This document shows, in pieces, positions 1 to 10,435 of a stretch of 31,181 nt of DNA. The stretch lies in the NCBI GenBank assembly GCA_016191985.1, contig JACPVB010000245.1, forward strand, positions 1-31,181. Reading direction: 5' to 3'. Under the pieces are notes generated by a model. That model was given only the letters and a program-made list of their open reading frames with translations, was not told where the DNA came from and did not search any database. Position numbers and translations under genes: made by a program. This stretch comes from Chloroflexota bacterium (GTDB lineage Bacteria; Chloroflexota; Anaerolineae; Anaerolineales; Villigracilaceae). Within the stretch, counting starts at the first letter, position 1. Each line of letters begins with the position of its first letter.

Positions 1-831
1 GCCTCCAAGACTCGCATTCGAAATTATTAAGTCAATAATAATAATGCTAATAGTTTGAATTATCTTGCCGTTTTTTAAGAAATATTGACTTTGTGGTCTG
101 ATAAAACTTGACTTTCCTACGTTTATTAAATGCTCTGCCTCAACCCTCCAAAAAAACGTTAAGGCTGAGAACGTCTCTAAGTAAATGACTGCCACTGCGA
201 GAAATGTAATTGGTGTAGCCCAAGAAGCATTATTTGAGATAATAATTGCTCCAGCGGTAAATCTAAAGACTGTACTAAGCGATAATATACTTAGCACGAT
301 TAGGGGGTGCTTTTGGATAATGGGTTTCCCCCAAAACATATAAAGCCCTTGGTGAAAAAGTATTAAGCTAAATAAAATAATTATTATGCTTCCACCAAGA
401 AGATGCCCAAGTGAAAAAGCAAAAATTAGCCTTAGTATAATGTTGATTTTGGCGGATTTTACACTTATATATCCTGAAGACACAGCCCTTTTAGAATTGA
501 GAGGTAGTTTTTTGTCGCGTTCAATATCATATATGTCATCCCAGAGTAGTTTTGCTTGCTGTAAAACAACTTCTTCAACAATAAAAAACAATAATCCGAA
601 AGTGAGTAATTTACACCATGTGGGAATTGCGATTAAGTTAATGTTATTTGCTATAAATAAGCGATTTAAGAAAGTTGGGGCAACATAGATTCCATTGTTT
701 AGGATAAAAAAACCGAAGAGAAATCCGTACCAAAAATGCAGCCCTTTAGCAAATAAATCCCACGGTCGAGGAATCAGAGTGTGAAGCACAAAAGAATAAA
801 CGGTTTTCAAATAGTTTTTTTGAGATGTCAT
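1..831 (-). CDS. UbiA-family prenyltransferase-like membrane protein, partial (3' end outside window)
   Basis: The minus strand is open for 277 codons from an ATG at 831 to the window edge with no stop, so the C-terminus is missing. The product is very hydrophobic with several membrane segments. Around residues 97-120 it carries WDDIYDIERDKKLP followed by a KRAVSSG stretch, which matches the first Asp-rich Mg-diphosphate motif of UbiA prenyltransferases (usually N/D-D-x-x-D-x-x-x-D, then P and KRP). UbiA enzymes transfer a prenyl chain to an aromatic or other acceptor in the membrane. The acceptor here cannot be told. The second Asp-rich motif is not visible in the part present. The gene is strikingly AT-rich (about one third G+C by eye) compared with the GC-rich genes that follow, with many AAT, ATT and TTA codons, which suggests recent transfer. 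No good ribosome binding site is seen before the ATG. Confidence 0.7.
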   Translation of the reverse strand, partial: MTSQKNYLKTVYSFVLHTLIPRPWDLFAKGLHFWYGFLFGFFILNNGIYVAPTFLNRLFIANNINLIAIPTWCKLLTFGLLFFIVEEVVLQQAKLLWDDIYDIERDKKLPLNSKRAVSSGYISVKSAKINIILRLIFAFSLGHLLGGSIIIILFSLILFHQGLYMFWGKPIIQKHPLIVLSILSLSTVFRFTAGAIIISNNASWATPITFLAVAVIYLETFSALTFFWRVEAEHLINVGKSSFIRPQSQYFLKNGKIIQTISIIIIDLIISNASLGG

Positions 832-1068
832 AATAGAAAGATTTATCAAGTTGAAGAATATTTTGCAATATCAGATTCAAGCAGTTTTATTATACTATTG
901 CTAATCGCATGTCTATGACAAACTAAACAGTATAGCTAAAAAGGGCGATACCTTCCTCGAAACAGAACCAACTCCCCCGTTGCATGAAGCGCAAACGCCC
1001 ATCGTCTTTCCATCAGTTATAATCCCCCGCACCAAAAACTGAATACTGATCACTGGTTACTGAAAACT
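832..1068. other. Non-coding spacer, nothing recognised apart from a possible promoter
   Basis: No open frame with coding character was found here. Composition changes from AT-rich beside the UbiA-like gene to mixed beyond about 950. Short tandem-like wording (CTGAATACTGATCACTGG, then TTACTGAAAAC) sits at about 1039-1067, just before the decayed glycyl-tRNA synthetase start. Confidence 0.5.
889..894 (-). promoter_or_regulatory. Possible -10 box for the UbiA-like gene
   Basis: On the minus strand TATAAT occurs about 58 bases upstream of the ATG at 831, in an AT-rich stretch. A partial -35 (TAGACA) lies 15 bases further upstream, so the spacing is short. This is a motif match only. Confidence 0.3.
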
Positions 1069-1200
1069 ATGTCTTCAACTTTCCAATCCATCATCCTCAA
1101 ACTCCAATCCTTCTGATCTGACCACGGAGGTCTCATCACCCAACCCTACTACACCCAGGTCGGCGCAGGGACGATGAATCCTGTCACCTTTAGCGGAGTC
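1069..1200 (+). pseudogene. Decayed N-terminus of glycyl-tRNA synthetase (GlyQ-type alpha region)
   Basis: Reading from the ATG at 1069 gives MSSTFQSIILKLQSF, then a TGA stop at 1114-1116, then SDHGGLITQPYYTQVGAGTM and NPVTF in the same frame. This closely resembles the start of bacterial heterotetramer-type or fused glycyl-tRNA synthetases (LQ-x-F/Y-W...G-C/G-x-I-x-QPY-x-x-x-VGAGT-M/F-x-P-x-TF). The TGA stands where these proteins have a Trp (TGG), so a single G-to-A change would explain it. After NPVTF the match is lost: the expected LRVLGPEPW is absent, probably through a small deletion. What is left is a non-functional stump of about 44 codons. A complete gene is presumably elsewhere in the genome. 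Confidence 0.6.
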
Positions 1201-1324
1201 GTGACAAGACATGTATTCAAGTTTTTCCCTGCTCCCAGGCAGAGTCCACGCATGTTCACTTGAGATATCCCCCAAAATCTTACACATCTCTTATGCCGCG
1301 CTGACAGTTCGTCGATGCGGCTTT

Positions 1325-1333
1325 TGTTATAAT
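1325..1333 (+). promoter_or_regulatory. Extended -10 promoter of clpC
   Basis: TGTTATAAT gives a consensus TATAAT at 1328-1333 preceded by TG-n, the extended -10 form. CTGACA at 1301-1306 resembles a -35, but the 21-base spacing is too long, so the extended -10 may do most of the work. Transcription would begin near 1340, giving an 85-base leader that holds the hairpin at 1350-1409. Confidence 0.5.
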
Positions 1334-1349
1334 GCCTGCATGTAAAATT

Positions 1350-1409
1350 GCAGAGACACAGCAGGACAATTTTTTGTCAAAGCCGTAAACCGACTTGCTG
1401 TGTCCCTGC
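1350..1409 (+). promoter_or_regulatory. Long 5'-UTR hairpin ending at the clpC ribosome binding site
   Basis: The arm 1350-1367 (GCAGAGACACAGCAGGAC) pairs with 1392-1409 (GACTTGCTGTGTCCCTGC) at 15 of 18 positions, with a 24-base AT-rich loop. The right arm ends one base before the Shine-Dalgarno GGAGG at 1410-1414. The structure could affect mRNA stability or translation of clpC. It is not a CIRCE element: TTAGCACTC-N9-GAGTGCTAA is absent. Confidence 0.5.
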
Positions 1410-1424
1410 GGAGGATATTTAACT

Positions 1425-3899
<2,475 letters not shown>

Positions 3900-3903
3900 G
3901 TAC

Positions 3904-3938
3904 AACAGCGCGAGGCGAAAGTCTCGCGCTGTTTTTTT
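3904..3938 (+). terminator. Intrinsic terminator of clpC
   Basis: AACAGCGCGAG (3904-3914) pairs perfectly with CTCGCGCTGTT (3923-3933) around an 8-base loop. The right arm runs into seven T residues (3932-3938). It begins five bases after the clpC stop codon. Confidence 0.92.
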
Positions 3939-3966
3939 ATTCTGGAGTCGGCAATCATCCGTTATC

Positions 3967-4295
3967 GAGTGTTTCTTAAAGGCTTTTGACCACAGAGCAT
4001 CCATGAACGAAGTTCACCCCGAAGGCTTGTCCTCCCGAAAGAACACACCGCACTGGCGTACGGCGCAAGTGTCGGGACGATGTGGGCCTGTCGAAGGGAT
4101 GAAAACGTAGGTCACGTTTACGAAGTCCTCGCAAGAGGGTAACGTGACGGGTTCTCCGCATGGGAGCGTCATGCTGCAAGCATGACCTACGAAACGTCTT
4201 TTTTCATATCAGATCACCGAGAAAAACCTTTAAAATCCCTCTGTGAACTCCGTGCGCTCTGTGGTGGATGTTTTTTTCGGATTTAAGAAACGCTC
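3967..4295. repeat. Palindromic non-coding element with terminal inverted repeats (MITE-like)
   Basis: GAGTGTTTCTTAAA at 3967-3980 is matched in inverted form at 4282-4295 (13 of 14). CCACAGAGC at 3990-3998 is matched exactly inverted at 4256-4264. In the middle, CGTAGGTCA (4106-4114) pairs with TGACCTACG (4183-4191). Inside that, GTCACGTT (4111-4118) pairs with AACGTGAC (4141-4148), CCTC/GAGG (4127-4138) makes a tip hairpin, and GTCATGCT/AGCATGAC (4168-4186) makes another. Nested pairing of this kind suggests a mobile palindromic element or a structured RNA. There is no coding frame. The rest of the spacer (4296-4460) shows nothing recognisable except a start-proximal AGAGG. Confidence 0.55.
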
Positions 4296-4460
4296 CCGTT
4301 GAGAGAGACTTGAGAAAAAATCACGGGTGGATTTTGCTCGTTGATGAGGATCAACTGTCCGTTAGGCGTGAAGCGCTTTTTTCTTTCACCCGAATATCCT
4401 AATCCCTTTTTCAGCAATCCAAAGTATCATCGGGCAATCTTTTAAATGTCAGAGGAAATC

Positions 4461-6461
4461 ATGACAGAAAACAAATCAAGCACTTCGGCAATCATAATTG
4501 GTATCGTGGTTTTATTATGCTGCATCTGCGTGCTGGTGGTGGGCATGGCCGGGTACGCATATTACGCATTCTCCCAGGTCTCATCCGTCACCGACCCGCC
4601 TGTCTTCAACAGAGAAGAGGTTCCCCCCACTGCGGAGGTGGAAGTCACCCGTCCTCCAGTTGGCTCGGTTTCCGGCGAAACCCTGGGGACGTTACAGAAT
4701 ACCATTGTCCCTCCCAATGACCCAAGAGAATTGGCCTGCCGCTTGAAAGGCTTGTGCGATGTGCCCGTAGTGATGGCAACCTCTGCCGCGCCGCGTGTGA
4801 TCGGTGATACGAGCAACTTCTGGGTATCAAACCTGGATACGATCTCGAACACTGAAGTTCAAGCCACCCTGCGCTATGCCACACCCCATGTTTATTTTTG
4901 GGTGCAGGACGGGGTGACCTATGACGAAAAAGAAATGAAGTCCCTGGTGGATGAGTTCGAGAATGAAATTTACCCGACAAACCGCGAATTCTTCGGCAGT
5001 GAATGGTCGCCGGGCATCGATGGTGACGAACATATTTATATCCTTTATTCTCGTGGACTCGGCTCTTCCATCGCCGGGTATTTCTCTTCATCCGATTCTG
5101 TCCACCCGCTAGTGCAGGAATACTCCAACGGGCATGAGATGTTCCTCTTCAATGCGGATAACACATTCCTTGGCGAAGATTTTACCTACGGCGTTCTGGC
5201 GCACGAATTCCAGCATATGATCCACTGGAATTTGGACGGCAATGAAACCTCCTGGCTGAACGAAGGTTCCTCCGAACTGGCCGCCTTCCTCAATGGCTAC
5301 GACCCCGGCGGCTTTGATTGGGTGTACATCAGCGACCCGGACCTGCAATTGAACGACTGGCCCAACGACCAAGATGCCACCACTCCGCATTACGGTGCGG
5401 GCTTCCTGTTCATGACCTACTTTTTAGACCGCTTCGGCGAGGACGCCACGAAACTGCTTGTCAAAGACCCCGCCAATGGGTTGGACAGTGTGGAGGATGT
5501 GCTGCGTGAGATCGATGCCACGGACTCGCTCAACGGCCAGCCCATTTCTGCGGATGACTTTTTCATGGATTGGGCGGTCACCAACTTTGTCCTCGATAAA
5601 TCCATCGGCGATGGACGTTATGTTTACAAAAATTATCCCGGCGCTCATCGCGCATCCGCCACGGAAACCATTTTCTCGTGTCCGCAAGCGCCCATTTCAC
5701 GGGATGTGCACCAATACGGCGTTGATTACATCGCCATAGAATGTGAAGGCGATTATACGATTTTGTTCACAGGCTCCACAGTGACAGGGCTGCTGCCGGC
5801 CAGCCCCTACTCCGGTGAGTATGCCTTCTGGTCCAACAAGGGCGATGAATCGAACATGACCCTGACGCGGGAGTTCGATTTCACCAATGTGAGCGCCCCG
5901 ATTGAATTGTCATTCCGCACCTGGTATGACATTGAAACCGATTGGGATTACGTGTATGTGGAAGCATCGGAAAACGGCGAAAACTGGCAGATCCTTCTCA
6001 CCCCATCGGGCACCGATACAGACCCATCCGGTAATTCGTATGGCTGGGGATACACCGGTGTCACCAATGGATGGATCGAAGAGAAGGTCGATCTTTCAGA
6101 GTACGCGGGCAAAAAGATTTCCATTCGCTTTGAATACCTCACCGATGCGGCGGTAAACGGAGAAGGCTTCATGGTGGACGATGTCCGTGTGGATGCGGCA
6201 GGTTACAGTTCCGATTTTGAAGCGGGCGATGACGGCTGGCAGGCGGAGGGATTTGTGCGAGTCCAAAACGTTCTTCCCCAGACCTTCGGCCTGGCGCTCA
6301 TCAAGACGGGTGATTCAAGCGTAACCATGATCCCGCTTAATGAAGACCAGACCGCCGAGATCCCGCTCTCATTGAAAGCTGGCGAAAAGGCATACCTGGT
6401 GGTCACAGGCACAACCCGCTTTACCCGCGAACTGGGAGCCTATCAGATCGAAATTCGATAG
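4461..6461 (+). CDS. Membrane-anchored zinc metalloprotease with InhA-like C-terminal region
   Basis: A 666-residue protein. Residues about 10-36 form one hydrophobic segment (an uncleaved anchor, or a signal peptide without a lipobox), so the rest is probably outside the cell. The zinc site is HEFQH at residues 248-252, followed by WLNEGSSELA with the likely third ligand Glu268: a gluzincin-type arrangement like that of hyicolysin-type (M30) and immune-inhibitor-A-like peptidases. The C-terminal half (about 430-590) reads like the MAM/jelly-roll part of InhA-type proteases (FRTWYDIE, DYVYVEASENG, GEGFMVDDV). The substrate is unknown; protein scavenging is likely. ATG 4461 is chosen because AGAGG lies 5 bases upstream. 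An ATG at 4446 in the same frame would add five residues but has no binding site. It stands alone between a non-coding element and a terminator. Confidence 0.8.
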   Translation: MTENKSSTSAIIIGIVVLLCCICVLVVGMAGYAYYAFSQVSSVTDPPVFNREEVPPTAEVEVTRPPVGSVSGETLGTLQNTIVPPNDPRELACRLKGLCDVPVVMATSAAPRVIGDTSNFWVSNLDTISNTEVQATLRYATPHVYFWVQDGVTYDEKEMKSLVDEFENEIYPTNREFFGSEWSPGIDGDEHIYILYSRGLGSSIAGYFSSSDSVHPLVQEYSNGHEMFLFNADNTFLGEDFTYGVLAHEFQHMIHWNLDGNETSWLNEGSSELAAFLNGYDPGGFDWVYISDPDLQLNDWPNDQDATTPHYGAGFLFMTYFLDRFGEDATKLLVKDPANGLDSVEDVLREIDATDSLNGQPISADDFFMDWAVTNFVLDKSIGDGRYVYKNYPGAHRASATETIFSCPQAPISRDVHQYGVDYIAIECEGDYTILFTGSTVTGLLPASPYSGEYAFWSNKGDESNMTLTREFDFTNVSAPIELSFRTWYDIETDWDYVYVEASENGENWQILLTPSGTDTDPSGNSYGWGYTGVTNGWIEEKVDLSEYAGKKISIRFEYLTDAAVNGEGFMVDDVRVDAAGYSSDFEAGDDGWQAEGFVRVQNVLPQTFGLALIKTGDSSVTMIPLNEDQTAEIPLSLKAGEKAYLVVTGTTRFTRELGAYQIEIR

Positions 6462-6477
6462 GGCGGCATGAAATCTG

Positions 6478-6513
6478 CATCCCGCTGGCAAAAAGCTGGC
6501 GGGATGTTGTTTT
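6478..6513 (+). terminator. Intrinsic terminator after the metalloprotease gene
   Basis: CATCCCGC (6478-6485) pairs with GCGGGATG (6499-6506) around a 13-base loop and is followed by TTGTTTT. It lies 16 bases after the stop codon. Confidence 0.75.
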
Positions 6514-6544
6514 GAAACAGTAATTCATATTACAAAATTGACAA

Positions 6545-6572
6545 TTACAATTCAGACATCCTGACTTATAAT
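6545..6572 (+). promoter_or_regulatory. Promoter of the LacI-type sensor kinase gene
   Basis: TTACAA (6545-6550) and a consensus TATAAT (6567-6572) are separated by 16 bases. Transcription would start near 6579, only about 8 bases before the ATG at 6587. No Shine-Dalgarno is seen, so the mRNA may be nearly leaderless. A TTGACA at 6538-6543 is spaced too far (23 bases) for this -10. Confidence 0.5.
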
Positions 6573-6586
6573 TTCAAAACCAACCC

Positions 6587-9500
6587 ATGACAACATTAAA
6601 AAATCCTTCAGGTCAACGCAAGACCATTGCCGTACTTGGGGCACAATTAACCCGTGTTTGGGGAGCCGAGTTCATGACAGGCGTGTTGGATTCCGCCAAA
6701 GCCCATGATGTGAATGTCGTTTACTTTGCAGGCGGGAAACCGATTGCCATTGCGGCGCCGGCCCATGAGGGGCGTTCCTACGGTTTGTACGATTTGATCA
6801 AACCCGGCAAATTCGACGGCATCCTGCTTTCCGCGGATATGGGTCATGGGCCTTCCGCCGAGGATATAAAAAATTTCTGTCTTTCTTTTGCGCCCACGCC
6901 AATCGTATCCTTTGCGGTTCCGGCGGAGGGCGTTACTTCTTTTATGGCTGATAACGAAGGCGGAATGCGCCTGGTGATCCGCCACCTGATCGAAGATCAT
7001 GGATACAAACGCATTGCTTTCATCCGCGGCATCCCCGGCCAAACAGAAGCGGACTTGCGCTTCCATGCCTACAAAGAGGAATTAAAAGCCCACAACATCC
7101 GCTTCGATGAAAACCTGGTACTGGATGGAGATTACACCCCGGAAAGCGGACGCGCCGCAATACGCACTCTGCTGGACGAGCGCAATGTGCCGGTGCAGGC
7201 TATTGCCGCATCCAATGACCGCATGGCGTTTGGCGTGCTGGAGATATTGCAGCAGCGCGGCATTCGCGTGCCAGACACCATCGCATTGACCGGGTTCGAC
7301 GATGTCAGCGATTCCCAATCGATGGGTGTTCCGTTGACGACCATTCACCAGTCTTTTCATGAAGCCGGTCAACAGGCATTCCGTGCCCTCTTCAAACGCA
7401 TGAACGGCGAGCAGGTGAAGGATATGAACATCCTGCCTTCACACCTGGTGGTGCGCTGGTCCTGTGGATGCCTGCCGGAAAGCATAAAAAGAGCTGTGGT
7501 GCTACCCAAAGAGGTGGCACACACGGGCAGGTTGGAGAACAAACGCGAAGCCGCCATCCATGCGTTGTTTGGTGCGGCGGGGATTCCAGAGAACACCCCG
7601 GCAAGGTCCCTGTATGTGGATGTGTTTGGGAACACGTGGAACGTCTTCCTCGCCAGCCTGCGTGAGACGGATTCAAGCGATGCCTTCATGAAAATGGTGC
7701 AGGCCATGGTGGAGGTCCTGCAAAGGAATGGGTACGATTCCACCATCTGGAATAATGTGTTATCCACCTTCCGGAAGTATGCGCTGGGCGGCATTACAAG
7801 CATCACTACCCGCTTGCAGGCTGAAAATCTTTTCCAGCAGGCGCGCATGTTGGTGGGAGAATTATCGCAGCGCGCGCAGGCATACCGCCGGATGCAGTTC
7901 GAACAAAAAGAGGAAGTACTCAGCAACTTCAGCTTTTCCATGGCGCCCGCCATGACGTTGGAAGGGATTGGAGAGGCCATCTCCAGGCACTTCCCGTTAC
8001 TGGGGCTTCATCGCTGGTATGTGATGTTCTATAGCGATGTCAGCGCGCCCGGCTCCATCTCATCCCCGCCGCCGGAAAGCTACCGCCTGCTGCTGCAATA
8101 CGACCAGAGCAAATTCAAAATTCCAGAGGAAACAACCACGCTTGCCACCGGAAGGCTCGCCCCGCGTGGGAAAACCCCCGAAGATTATCGTTACGATGCA
8201 ATCGTCATGCCGCTCACGCTTGCGAGCAACCGCTTTGGTTTCATGTGGGTGGAGATGGGACCGGACGACTGGGATATTTATGTCCGGTTGAAGAACCTGC
8301 TTTCCAGCGCGTTATTGCGGACCATGCTCGTACAACAGCGCGAACTGGCGCAAAAGGAAGTGGAACGTCTGCTGGGCGAGGCGCGTGAACGGGCTGTGGA
8401 ACTGGCCCGGGCACGGGATGTGGCGGAAAAAGCCGCAGCGCAAAACGCAAAGCTTTTTGAGTCCGAGCAGGACCGGCGTCGAGCAGCGGAGGCGCTGGCA
8501 CGTTCATCCCGCCAGCTATCTTCATTGACCACCATCGAAAAACTCCCGCAGCAGATCCTCGAACAGTTAAAGCAGGTGCTGCCCTTCGACCGCGCCATAT
8601 TATTCATGGAAGATGTCAACGGCATACCGCACATCCGCTCCCATTATGGAATGCCGAAAAATATCGAGCACGAAGAATTCCGCCTGGTAACCAAAGATGT
8701 GGATTTTTACAAAACGGTTGTGCGCAAGGGAGAAACCCTCCTCGTAAGCGACACACGGGCGGTGGAAGGATGGAGCCAGCCCGAATGGCTGCCGCAGGAC
8801 CGCTCGTGGTTGGGCGTGCCGCTTTATGCGAAGGATAACGTGATCGGCCTGCTGGCCCTGGGACGCGCTAAAAATTCCTTCAACGAAGATGACAGCCTGC
8901 TCGTGACCACCTTCGCCATGCAGGCAACTGTCGCGCTCGAAAACGCGCGCCTTTATGATGAAGTCACCAGCATCAACCAGATCATGGAACGCATGGTTGC
9001 CCAACGTGTGGAGGAATTGAACAATGCCTACAACACGCTGGCAAAACACGATAAAAATAAATCAGCCTTCATCCAGGTCGCCGCGCATGAACTGCGCACC
9101 CCATTGACCGTGATAAAAGGTTATCTTGGAATGTTGAAAGCGGACGGCCTGGTTCAAAACAACCCAACCCTTGTGCAGGCCATCGAAGGCGTGTTGCAAG
9201 GCACAAACCGCCTGCACCAGATCGTGAACAGCATGTTGGATGTGGCACGCCTGGAAAACCAGGTGGTCAATGCGCACATCGAAGCAGTGAGCCTGAGCTT
9301 GATCCTGCGGCTCATCCACAAGGATTACGTGGACGATCTCGCGCTTCGTAACCTGACCTTTGAACTGGATGAAGCAATCAAAGATGTGCCCCCGCTGATG
9401 GCTGATCCTGAACTGCTCAAAAAGGCGCTCGATCACGTGATCGTCAATGCCATCAAGTTCACGCCGGATGGCGGCTCGATCAGTGTCTCTGCCCGGGTGG

Positions 9501-9796
9501 TGGAGGACGCGCGCCAGGGAAGAATGGCCGAGATCAGCGTGAAGGACACGGGCATCGGCATCAACCCCGAGCATCACAAGATCATCTTTGAAAAACTCTA
9601 TCAATTGGGGAAAGTGGAACTGCACTCCTCCAGCCGCACAAATTACAAGGGCGGCGGCGCCGGGCTTGGGCTGGCAATTTCCGCCGGCATCGTTCGGGCG
9701 CTGCAGGGCAGCATCTGGGTGGAAAGCGAATGCCAGGACGAGGAGAATTTTCCCGGCAGTACCTTCTACATCCGCCTGCCGCTCGTAAAGGAATAA
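6587..9796 (+). CDS. Hybrid sensor: LacI-type ligand-binding domain, GAF domain, histidine kinase
   Basis: 1069 residues. Residues about 12-295 resemble the sugar-binding (periplasmic-binding-like) part of LacI/GalR repressors (RGIPGQTEADLRFHAY, AASNDRMAFGVLEILQQRGI, LTGFDDV) but lack the helix-turn-helix. A helical region follows, then a charged coiled coil (about 580-645), a GAF domain (about 650-795), a HisKA domain with H-box AHELRTP (His near 833), and an ATPase domain with N-box VNAIKF (near 950), DTGIGI and GGGAGLGLAIS. There is no signal peptide and no membrane segment, so it should sense a cytoplasmic ligand, perhaps a sugar, by the LacI domain and a second signal by GAF. No response regulator or receiver domain lies beside it, so its partner is unknown. 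A terminator-like structure follows at 9894-9921. Confidence 0.85.
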   Translation: MTTLKNPSGQRKTIAVLGAQLTRVWGAEFMTGVLDSAKAHDVNVVYFAGGKPIAIAAPAHEGRSYGLYDLIKPGKFDGILLSADMGHGPSAEDIKNFCLSFAPTPIVSFAVPAEGVTSFMADNEGGMRLVIRHLIEDHGYKRIAFIRGIPGQTEADLRFHAYKEELKAHNIRFDENLVLDGDYTPESGRAAIRTLLDERNVPVQAIAASNDRMAFGVLEILQQRGIRVPDTIALTGFDDVSDSQSMGVPLTTIHQSFHEAGQQAFRALFKRMNGEQVKDMNILPSHLVVRWSCGCLPESIKRAVVLPKEVAHTGRLENKREAAIHALFGAAGIPENTPARSLYVDVFGNTWNVFLASLRETDSSDAFMKMVQAMVEVLQRNGYDSTIWNNVLSTFRKYALGGITSITTRLQAENLFQQARMLVGELSQRAQAYRRMQFEQKEEVLSNFSFSMAPAMTLEGIGEAISRHFPLLGLHRWYVMFYSDVSAPGSISSPPPESYRLLLQYDQSKFKIPEETTTLATGRLAPRGKTPEDYRYDAIVMPLTLASNRFGFMWVEMGPDDWDIYVRLKNLLSSALLRTMLVQQRELAQKEVERLLGEARERAVELARARDVAEKAAAQNAKLFESEQDRRRAAEALARSSRQLSSLTTIEKLPQQILEQLKQVLPFDRAILFMEDVNGIPHIRSHYGMPKNIEHEEFRLVTKDVDFYKTVVRKGETLLVSDTRAVEGWSQPEWLPQDRSWLGVPLYAKDNVIGLLALGRAKNSFNEDDSLLVTTFAMQATVALENARLYDEVTSINQIMERMVAQRVEELNNAYNTLAKHDKNKSAFIQVAAHELRTPLTVIKGYLGMLKADGLVQNNPTLVQAIEGVLQGTNRLHQIVNSMLDVARLENQVVNAHIEAVSLSLILRLIHKDYVDDLALRNLTFELDEAIKDVPPLMADPELLKKALDHVIVNAIKFTPDGGSISVSARVVEDARQGRMAEISVKDTGIGINPEHHKIIFEKLYQLGKVELHSSSRTNYKGGGAGLGLAISAGIVRALQGSIWVESECQDEENFPGSTFYIRLPLVKE

Positions 9797-9853
9797 CCCC
9801 CGCTATTCTTCGGTCTATTGAACCGCGCAATGCGCAAAAATCACAAAACAAAA

Positions 9854-9936
9854 TTCTCTACCGTACAAGTAAGAGCAAAATCCTAAATTGCTCCTTGCGC
9901 CGTCCTCGGCGCAAGCTTTTTATGTACAGTAGAGAA
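9854..9936. terminator. Nested hairpin / bidirectional terminator between convergent genes
   Basis: CTTGCGCCG (9894-9902) pairs perfectly with CGGCGCAAG (9907-9915) around TCCT and runs into CTTTTT, a good terminator for the kinase gene. Around it, TTCTCTACCGTACA (9854-9867) is matched inverted by TGTACAGTAGAGAA (9923-9936), 13 of 14 positions. A smaller GAGCAA/TTGCTC pair also lies inside. The moaE gene converges from the other side (stop at 9973), so the structure may end both transcripts. Confidence 0.65.
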
Positions 9937-9972
9937 AAACAAAATATGAACGGTTATTTTTCTGGGACAGAG

Positions 9973-10434
9973 TCATTCTACGGCTTTGGGAATGTAATCT
10001 CCTTCCAGCCACTCTTCGCCGCTCGGACCAACCTCCTTTTTCCAAACAGGCACGATTTCCTTGAGACGGTCAATGCCATAGCGCGCGGCGTCGAAGACTC
10101 CCGTATCGCGGTGCGGAGACGCGCAGGCGACCACAACCGTCGGGGTGCAGGGATAAAGTTTGCCAATGCGCTGGACGATGGCAATCCCTTCGATGGTGCT
10201 CCAGCGCGCGCGGATTTCATCGGCGATCTGTCTCATCTTCGCTTCGGCCATGGGTTGATAGGCTTCGTACTCGAGGTAGTCCGTTTCATGCGGATTCTTA
10301 CGACGGGTGGTTCCACGCACCAAACCAGTGAAGATGGCAACTGCGCCATCCGAAGGCAGGCTGATCTGTTCCAGTAGTTCATTCAGGTCAAGCTCGTCTT
10401 CGGTAATTGAAATGATGGTCGGCAAATCGTTCAT
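9973..10434 (-). CDS. moaE: Molybdopterin synthase catalytic subunit MoaE
   Basis: 153 residues, the usual family length. MoaE binds precursor Z (cPMP) and, with thiocarboxylated MoaD, forms the dithiolene of molybdopterin, the ligand for both molybdenum and tungsten. The conserved body is seen: FTGLVRGTTRRKN, YLEYEAYQPMAEAKM, IAIVQRIGKL, then VVVACASPHRDTGVFDAARYGID, with the catalytic lysine region RLKEIVPVWKKE and the end W-L-E-G-DYIP. The gene starts one base after the moaD stop codon, with GGAGG inside the moaD end, so the two are translationally coupled. The pair is cut off from the rest of the cofactor genes upstream by the 137-bp repeat at 10702-10838. Confidence 0.94.
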   Translation of the reverse strand: MNDLPTIISITEDELDLNELLEQISLPSDGAVAIFTGLVRGTTRRKNPHETDYLEYEAYQPMAEAKMRQIADEIRARWSTIEGIAIVQRIGKLYPCTPTVVVACASPHRDTGVFDAARYGIDRLKEIVPVWKKEVGPSGEEWLEGDYIPKAVE

Positions 10435-10435
10435 C

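Noticed and set aside
386..688. Plus-strand 100-codon frame
   Set aside because: It lies wholly opposite the UbiA-like gene, which has a recognised motif in its own frame; the plus-strand product shows no family pattern.
1114..1116. TGA read as Trp (alternative genetic code) in the glycyl-tRNA synthetase-like stretch
   Set aside because: Similarity collapses about 25 codons later, and all other genes here use TGG for Trp and TGA as a stop, so a decayed gene is simpler.
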